Shown piece after piece: positions 50,690-55,509 of a stretch of 55,509 nucleotides of DNA. Under the pieces are notes generated by a model. That model saw only the letters and a list, made by a program, of their open reading frames with translations. It did not search any database and was not told the origin of the DNA. How positions within the stretch are numbered: the first letter of the stretch is position 1; each line of letters opens with the position of its first letter. This stretch comes from Conus ventricosus (lineage: Eukaryota; Mollusca; Gastropoda; Neogastropoda; Conidae): positions 65,932,495 through 65,988,003 of the forward strand of contig CM031620.1 in the NCBI GenBank assembly GCA_018398815.1, given 5' to 3'. The translations under genes and the position numbers were made by a program.

Positions 50690-52999
50690 TGTCACGGAAC
50701 GTAAATTCTTTTGGTTTGGAAGATAATTCATTTTTTTTTTAAACCAGTATAAAGTGGAGTGTTGCCAGTGACATCTTTATACATGGGCGGGTGTTGACCA
50801 GTGTGCTATATGTGTCATCCCGGGTGCGCTAAGTCGTGCATTTCGTCCCCATACTCCAATATTTCTCTTTTTGTTTTTAATTTTAATGCTTTCTTTTCTG
50901 TTCCGTTTATCGTTTTTCACTTGATTCATCAACGCTGATGTCCAGGTGACCCACAGGTGAGCTGTTTTGTTACCTGTGCCATCTTGGTTAGGCCAGTGGT
51001 GTGGCACTCATTGACGGACCCGTCGAGTCGGAGAGATCTCTATCTCGCTAGTGAGCTCATCTTTCTTATCCACTTCGGTGTGGATGGTGTGGAAGAGTCT
51101 ATCGCCTTCAGCGGGTCGGAACGTATTCCACTGTACACCTGGATCCCTATTCCTGCCAGCTGGAAGAACCACCTTGGTCGTCCCTGACTGGAGTCCCTCG
51201 TGTGGACCGGCACGGTTTCGGGGGGCTGCCATCCTTCATTGGACTGGGGAGCGGACCGTTTCTCACCTAGCCACCCGCCTTTTTGGTTAATATATGGTCT
51301 GTTTTTGGACAGTTTGTGTTTTATTTGGGTTTTGTCTGTAACCTTTCAGCGGTTGAGAGGTTTTTCTTTGCTTCATGTGCTGTTGGATCAGGACACACCA
51401 TTTTCTGTGTGTAACTGCTCCCCAAGAAGGGGAGCAGGTATGGAAATGCTATTGAGTATTGCGTCTTGTTGTAGAATTGTGAATCGCATTATCTTTTATT
51501 GTGTTTTCGTCCTTAAAGCGGCTAGGGATTTTGTTTACTCTGGACTAAGTTGGAAATTGCATACTATATGATATCCTTCATCCGGTCAATGGAGCTGTGT
51601 TTTGTTGATTTTCTGAATACACAGGTTGAGTCAATGCTTATTTCGCTCACTATGTATTTGGCCGGAAGTATATCCGAAATGTGTAGTTTCATTTTCTTGT
51701 TGCTTAAGACACGAGACGGTATACCCAGGAACGAATGAGGTGCGAACGGCTTAACATTTAGAGGACCGCGGAGTGTGGAATTCCTGCCGTTTCGACCCCC
51801 ACATGTGGTACCGTTCGCGTTTGTGTTCTTGTCTTATATGTTTGTGTGACCGACCGTGTGGATGGCTTCTAATGTTTTTATTCATTGGAGATTGTTGGAC
51901 TAAGGAAGTTATCCTTATGACAGGTCAAATAATAAGCAAAAGAAAAAGGGAAAAGTTTATTATAGTTTATTTGCCTTTTATAGTTGACAAAGACATTGTT
52001 GACCTGATACGGCATTGTGACCCTTCGCACTGACGCACTTGCCAGACCCACTTTGTTGCCACACATGACAAGGACTATAGGTGATAACTTATCATCTGGA
52101 GGATGATTCCGCCGTAGGGCGTATTTTGTGCCCTTTTTCTTTAGGTGCAGCTCCGGTCTGGGCTGCTGGACGACCAGCATCATCGGACCCTGCAGTCATC
52201 TTGAGTCCAGGCACCAGTCGTTTCCCCAAACCTGTGGTCTGGTGGGACACTTACTTCACGGCTGGCTGGACGACCAGCTTCATCGGACCCTGCAGTCACC
52301 TTGTGTCAGGCACCAGTCGCTTCCCAAACCGGTGGACTGGTGGGACACTTGTTTCACCTCGGACTGGAAGACCAGCATACTACGAGCGTCACCCCTCTCC
52401 AGGATCCACCTCCCTCAGTGAACCTCCTCGGAGCATGGACTGAGTTAAGTGTCGTGTCGTGTGTGGTGTGGGTGTGGGTCTGGTGTGCGTGTGCGTGGGT
52501 CTAAGGCCGGTCACTGATTCGTTTTGTTATTGTTTTTTTGTTTGTTTATTTTTGGTCTTATTTTGTTTAACTCTGGCTGAGTAGGTCCTGTTGGATATAG
52601 CTTTGTTTCTAATACTGTCTTTCTTCTGTCATTGTGCTGAATATTCTTGTAGTGGTTTAGTGGGTTAAGTTGGGACAGTAGTGGGATCCCGGGATATTGG
52701 AGGGTTTTTGTGGTCTATTCAATTTACTTTGTCCCCTAAGTCAGTGCTGAATAGTGCCTTTCTCTTCTATGCCCTATTTTTCCTTTTATTTCTTTTCATC
52801 TCTCGGCTATCTTTTCTCTTCTTTGTTATGACCCATACCCCATCTGGAGTGTTAGTGTGAGCGAATGATTGTATTGTGAATAAAAATATTGTCTAAAAAT
52901 CTTCCTCTGGTGGTGTGAGGGATTGAGTGATCGCTCCGTTTCTGCCACTGCACATTCCCTGTATAAGAACCCCCCTGTCAGGTGTACTCACACGTGACA
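50690..52999 (+). repeat. 3' LTR (2310 bp)
   Basis: Near-identical to the 5' LTR in the same orientation, starting TGTCACGGAACGTAAATT and ending GTACTCACACGTGACA. It shares the AATAAA (52879-52884), the TATAAG near the end and the 100-bp internal duplication (52166 and 52266). Differences are mostly single-base indels, often in homopolymers. Confidence 0.95.
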
Positions 53000-53004
53000 T
53001 TCTG
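53000..53004 (+). repeat. Target duplication TTCTG, right copy
   Basis: TTCTG immediately after the 3' LTR. With the element and one copy removed, the LINE frame is continuous across the site. Confidence 0.9.
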
Positions 53005-53694
53005 TTTCTAATGGATTTGTGTGTTTCTGTATGTTATCAAGGGGTTGGAAATGTAAATGCTTTTGTGAAACAGCTCCGGCAAAGATTAATTGATAACCGT
53101 TGGCAAAACTGGCATGAAAAGATCCGAAACAATGAGCGATATTCGTTTTACAGAACATTTAAGAATCCGCTGGTTGTGAAAAATATCTCACTTAATATTG
53201 ACAGGCATATTAGAAATTACCAAACAAGATTTAGATTAGGAATTACAGACATCAAAGCGCATCAGTATCGATATGCAAATACTAAAAACGTTGATATGCT
53301 ATGTCCTTTATGCAAAAGCGCGAATGAAGATGAAGTGCATTTTCTGCTTTGTTGTCCTGTCCTGCAATATTTCAGGTATGAATACATTCCTCTGAAATTC
53401 TTTGAAAAGCCCTGTTTGTTCCGAGCTGCTCTCCTCATGGCAAATCAAAGGAAGAAGTACTGAAAAGCACGTGCATTTACTTATATAAGGCCTTTAAAAG
53501 GCGCACTATTGTTGTCAGTTAAAGGAATCCAACTGTAGTGTTTATTGTGTACATTTTGTACGCTTTTCTGTCAGTTTCTTGTTAACTATGACATCCTACC
53601 TTGCTGTATGAAATATCATTATTGGCATTGTTGTATTGTACCCCCATCAGAAGGGGCCATGGCCTATACTGATTGAATTTTGTTCGTTCATTCG

Positions 53695-53700
<6 letters not shown>
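53005..53700 (+). pseudogene. LINE C-terminal part and 3' tail (third LINE)
   Basis: Continuation of the LINE from 42315. The open frame runs to 53463 and reads GVGNVNAFVKQLRQRLI, WQNWHEKI, YRTFKN, FRLGITDIKAHQYRY and CPLCKSANEDEVHFLLCC, a Cys-Cys-His-Cys putative zinc-binding motif at the C-terminus of this LINE type, then CLFRAALLM and a stop. The 3' tail includes a small hairpin (CCCCATCAGAAGGGG near 53642-53656), TATTGTA-rich sequence and TTCGTTCATTCGTTCGTT, and passes into a CT microsatellite. This C-terminal part is intact in frame whereas the reverse transcriptase is not. Confidence 0.85.

Positions 53701-53760
<60 letters not shown>
53700..53760. repeat. (CT)n microsatellite at the LINE 3' end
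   Basis: Pure CT of 60 bp directly after the TTCGTTCG tail of the LINE. Confidence 0.96.
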
Positions 53761-53763
<3 letters not shown>

Positions 53764-54405
53764 AAGGTAGCGCCCATGAGATTTCGGGAATGACCTTAGA
53801 CAGTAATCGGACGTGGTCACCCCTATTAAATATATAACCAAACATGTATCACAAGAAGTCTTTAAACTTTGAAAACTCAAAGTGCTTTAGAATATCATTT
53901 ATCATTGCGCCTCAACTCTTTTCGATTCTTATAATTTCAATTCTCTGAAACCTTTTTAATATTCATAAGTTAGATCTGAAAGCCATACTTATAGAATGGT
54001 CTGCGTTAACTCATCAGGACTATATACAGCTAGATATAAAGCTAAAGATCCCTTCAGTATCATACAAACTTCAGTACAATAAAGCAATAATCTAAACAGA
54101 TTTATAGCTGTGTACCTTTGGCACTAATCACAATATTTCCATTCAAGCAGTTAAGATACACCATTAATACACTTATCAGGGATTGATCTTATGAAAACCA
54201 TTCTTGTTTACGGAACACTGTGGAACTCTCGACTAATAGACGTTACGCAAAAAGGGAGCATAAATTCTTTTAAGGCAATGCACACAAATTGTCTCGATCA
54301 GTAAAACACTGTATGCTAGAAAACTGAATTAAATCATATTCAAACAATGCTGTTTTATAATCGTACAAAATTGCCATTGAAGAACCTTGTATAAAAGTGC
54401 GTGCG
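53761..54405. other. AT-rich stretch, no gene seen
   Basis: No frame of interest. Around 54193-54300 a frame with TILVYGTLW and MHTNCL faintly recalls the post-polymerase region of LINEs, but it is too short to call. Confidence 0.5.
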
Positions 54406-54411
54406 TCGCGC

Positions 54412-54481
<70 letters not shown>

Positions 54482-54500
54482 TGTCTGTCTGTCTGTCTAT
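54406..54500. repeat. (GT)n-(TCTG)n microsatellite
   Basis: CGCGCGTG lead, about 60 bp of GT, then five TCTG units, the last one altered. Confidence 0.95.
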
Positions 54501-55062
54501 CTCGTATTAGTTTAGGATGTGCACGTGCGTGCGCACGTACGCGTGTGCGCGTGTGTATATGTATGTGTGTGTCTTGCGTGTTGTCTTGCGTGTTGCTTGC
54601 GTGCGTGTGAACATGTGTCCGTGCGTCCCTGCTTCCATGTTTGTATATACGCGCATGCGTGCGAGGATGTTACAGGGCCTGTCGCACAGAAAAAACGGAT
54701 GAAATGCGCATATACCACTTACAAATTTTTGGCAGATTTTCTGGTACGCGCTGATACGTGGAAAAAATGAGAAATTTTGGGGTCTTTGCGTCAAATTTTG
54801 ACAGATGTATCACGAATAAAACCCTGATAAAGCACTGACAAATCACGACTGAAAGACGGATGCTCCACGTATATCGGCGAATACCGCCCAAATGTCCAAT
54901 TTTTGTTGCAGGACATGCAAATCCACTGATTGCGGGCGTATCCTCCGCGTGTAACCCGCGTATACTCCACGCATTCGCGAATGAAAGACGGATGCTCCAC
55001 TGATGAAACACGGAAGCTCCGCGCACGCTTCTCGATTGGTCGGCGGTTGCTAGGCGTCTGAA
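54501..55062. other. Unassigned stretch with duplicated short motif
   Basis: Alternating GTGCGTGCGC-type sequence to about 54665, then sequence in which AAGACGGATGCTCCAC occurs twice (about 54853 and 54987). No recognised domain. It adjoins the Harbinger fragment and could be its non-coding interior. Confidence 0.5.
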
Positions 55063-55330
55063 TCAGTGCGCACCGCGCAAATATAAGCCGAGTGCCGATG
55101 AGTGGTTCAGCAGGGGGGTCAGCCTCTGGACTATCTCGTCATACATGGCCGGAGGCATTCTCATGAAGTTATGGAATGAGCTTGGGTCTTCATTCCTCAG
55201 TTCCACCATGAGTCTGTCATACAGGCCTTGCTCCATTCTTCTACCAATCCATGGCCGGACCACGGCAGTTCTTACTGCTACATTTAGTCGCTGGAGTCAG
55301 TCTTCACAAAGCGTGAGACGGAAAAGCAGA
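55063..55330 (-). pseudogene. PIF/Harbinger transposase (HARBI1-like), N-terminal fragment
   Basis: The minus-strand frame from 55263 reads VRPWIGRRMEQGLYDRLMVEL, RNEDPSSFHNFMRMPPAMYDEIVQRLTPLL, which is the conserved N-terminal region of HARBI1-like nucleases/transposases (family pattern: WVRPW, two residues, R...G.Y..L..EL...D...F.NF.RM....F.EL...). The frame can be followed upstream to about 55330 (LQRLNVAVRTAV). It leaves the family pattern after PLL at about 55105 and stops at 55063. The catalytic DDE part is absent from this window; it would lie to the left and is not there, so the copy is truncated or interrupted by an intron or insertion. Confidence 0.7.
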
Positions 55331-55509
55331 AGAAACAAATTGTGAGCACTCTTGTATCTGACACCCTAAGAGTGTCGAGATAAGGCCCGAACGGTTTTCC
55401 GCTTGAAGGGCTTCGAGAAAGCGGGGAGAATAGCGAACAACACATTGCTTTGCGTCTGTATCGCGCCTAGGCACACAACGACAACACACGGGCGCGAGCA
55501 GCTTAACCG
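55331..55509. other. Window end, nothing assigned
   Basis: GC-richer sequence; may include the upstream region of the Harbinger fragment. No supported feature. Confidence 0.5.

Larger units (their letters stand above)
42316..52999 (+). mobile_element. LTR retrotransposon (Ty3/gypsy-like), 10.68 kb, with 2.3-kb LTRs
   Basis: Complete structure: 5' LTR 42316-44609, primer-binding site 44614-44629, long leader to about 47336, decayed gag-pol to about 50450, 3' LTR 50690-52999 and a 5-bp TTCTG duplication. LTR ends are inverted, TGTCACG at the start and CGTGACA at the end. The two LTRs differ mainly by one-base indels. The internal part lacks a recognisable reverse transcriptase and is full of frameshifts, so it cannot move by itself. 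Assignment to Ty3/gypsy rests on the CCHC, protease and integrase traces and is tentative. It splits the LINE at 40894-53700. Confidence 0.93.

Noticed and set aside
54193..54300. TILVYGTLW...MHTNCL as a fourth LINE
   Set aside because: About 35 residues with weak similarity and no adjacent motifs; could be chance.

Overview
The window is eukaryotic: intergenic, dominated by transposable elements, and very rich in CA/GT and CT/GA microsatellites. I found no cellular protein-coding gene, tRNA or rRNA that I can support. The repertoire (Tc1, Penelope-like, several LINE types, Ty3/gypsy and Harbinger elements, plus dense dinucleotide arrays and minisatellites) suits a marine invertebrate. A mollusc is my best guess; this is inference from repeat content, not from a diagnostic gene. 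Many one-base indels between copies that are otherwise near-identical suggest an assembly of noisy long reads.

Layout. (1) 1-29450 is one giant inverted repeat. The left arm (1 to about 13972) and the right arm (15510-29450, reverse complement) are collinear through every feature. They are separated by about 540 bp of single-copy AT-rich DNA and a gap of exactly 1000 N (14510-15509). From its outer end inwards each arm carries: the RNase H and 3' end of a LINE; a Tc1-type element with intact terminal repeats; a long unassigned stretch; a probable non-autonomous element built from ACGGT-rich tandem repeats; a block of decayed short repeats; a small internally deleted Ty3/gypsy element with 177-bp LTRs; and a 61-bp minisatellite at the apex. 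The left arm is cut by the window edge, so its true length is unknown.

(2) 28846-30888 (minus strand) is the rest of the outer LINE (reverse transcriptase, connection, RNase H). (3) 32285-35033 is a second LINE (L1/Tx1-like) split by a Penelope-like element carrying a GIY-YIG domain; the insertion is flanked by a 14-bp duplication. (4) 35311 to about 39445 is a 42-bp minisatellite of more than 85 units, followed by compound microsatellites to about 40420. (5) 40894-53700 is a third LINE, interrupted by a 10.68-kb Ty3/gypsy-like element (42316-52999) with 2.3-kb LTRs and a TTCTG target duplication. (6) The right end (about 55063-55330, minus) holds an N-terminal fragment of a PIF/Harbinger transposase.

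The elements do not work together as a pathway; they are nested insertions of different ages. Every polymerase or transposase whose catalytic centre I could read is damaged: Asp to Glu in the Tc1 transposase, YADN and LADE in two LINEs, and catalytic cores deleted or frameshifted elsewhere. The points most worth a second look are the giant palindrome with a minisatellite and gap at its apex, the nested insertions with exact duplications, the hammerhead-like motif at the Penelope 3' end, and the 42-bp and ACGGT tandem arrays.
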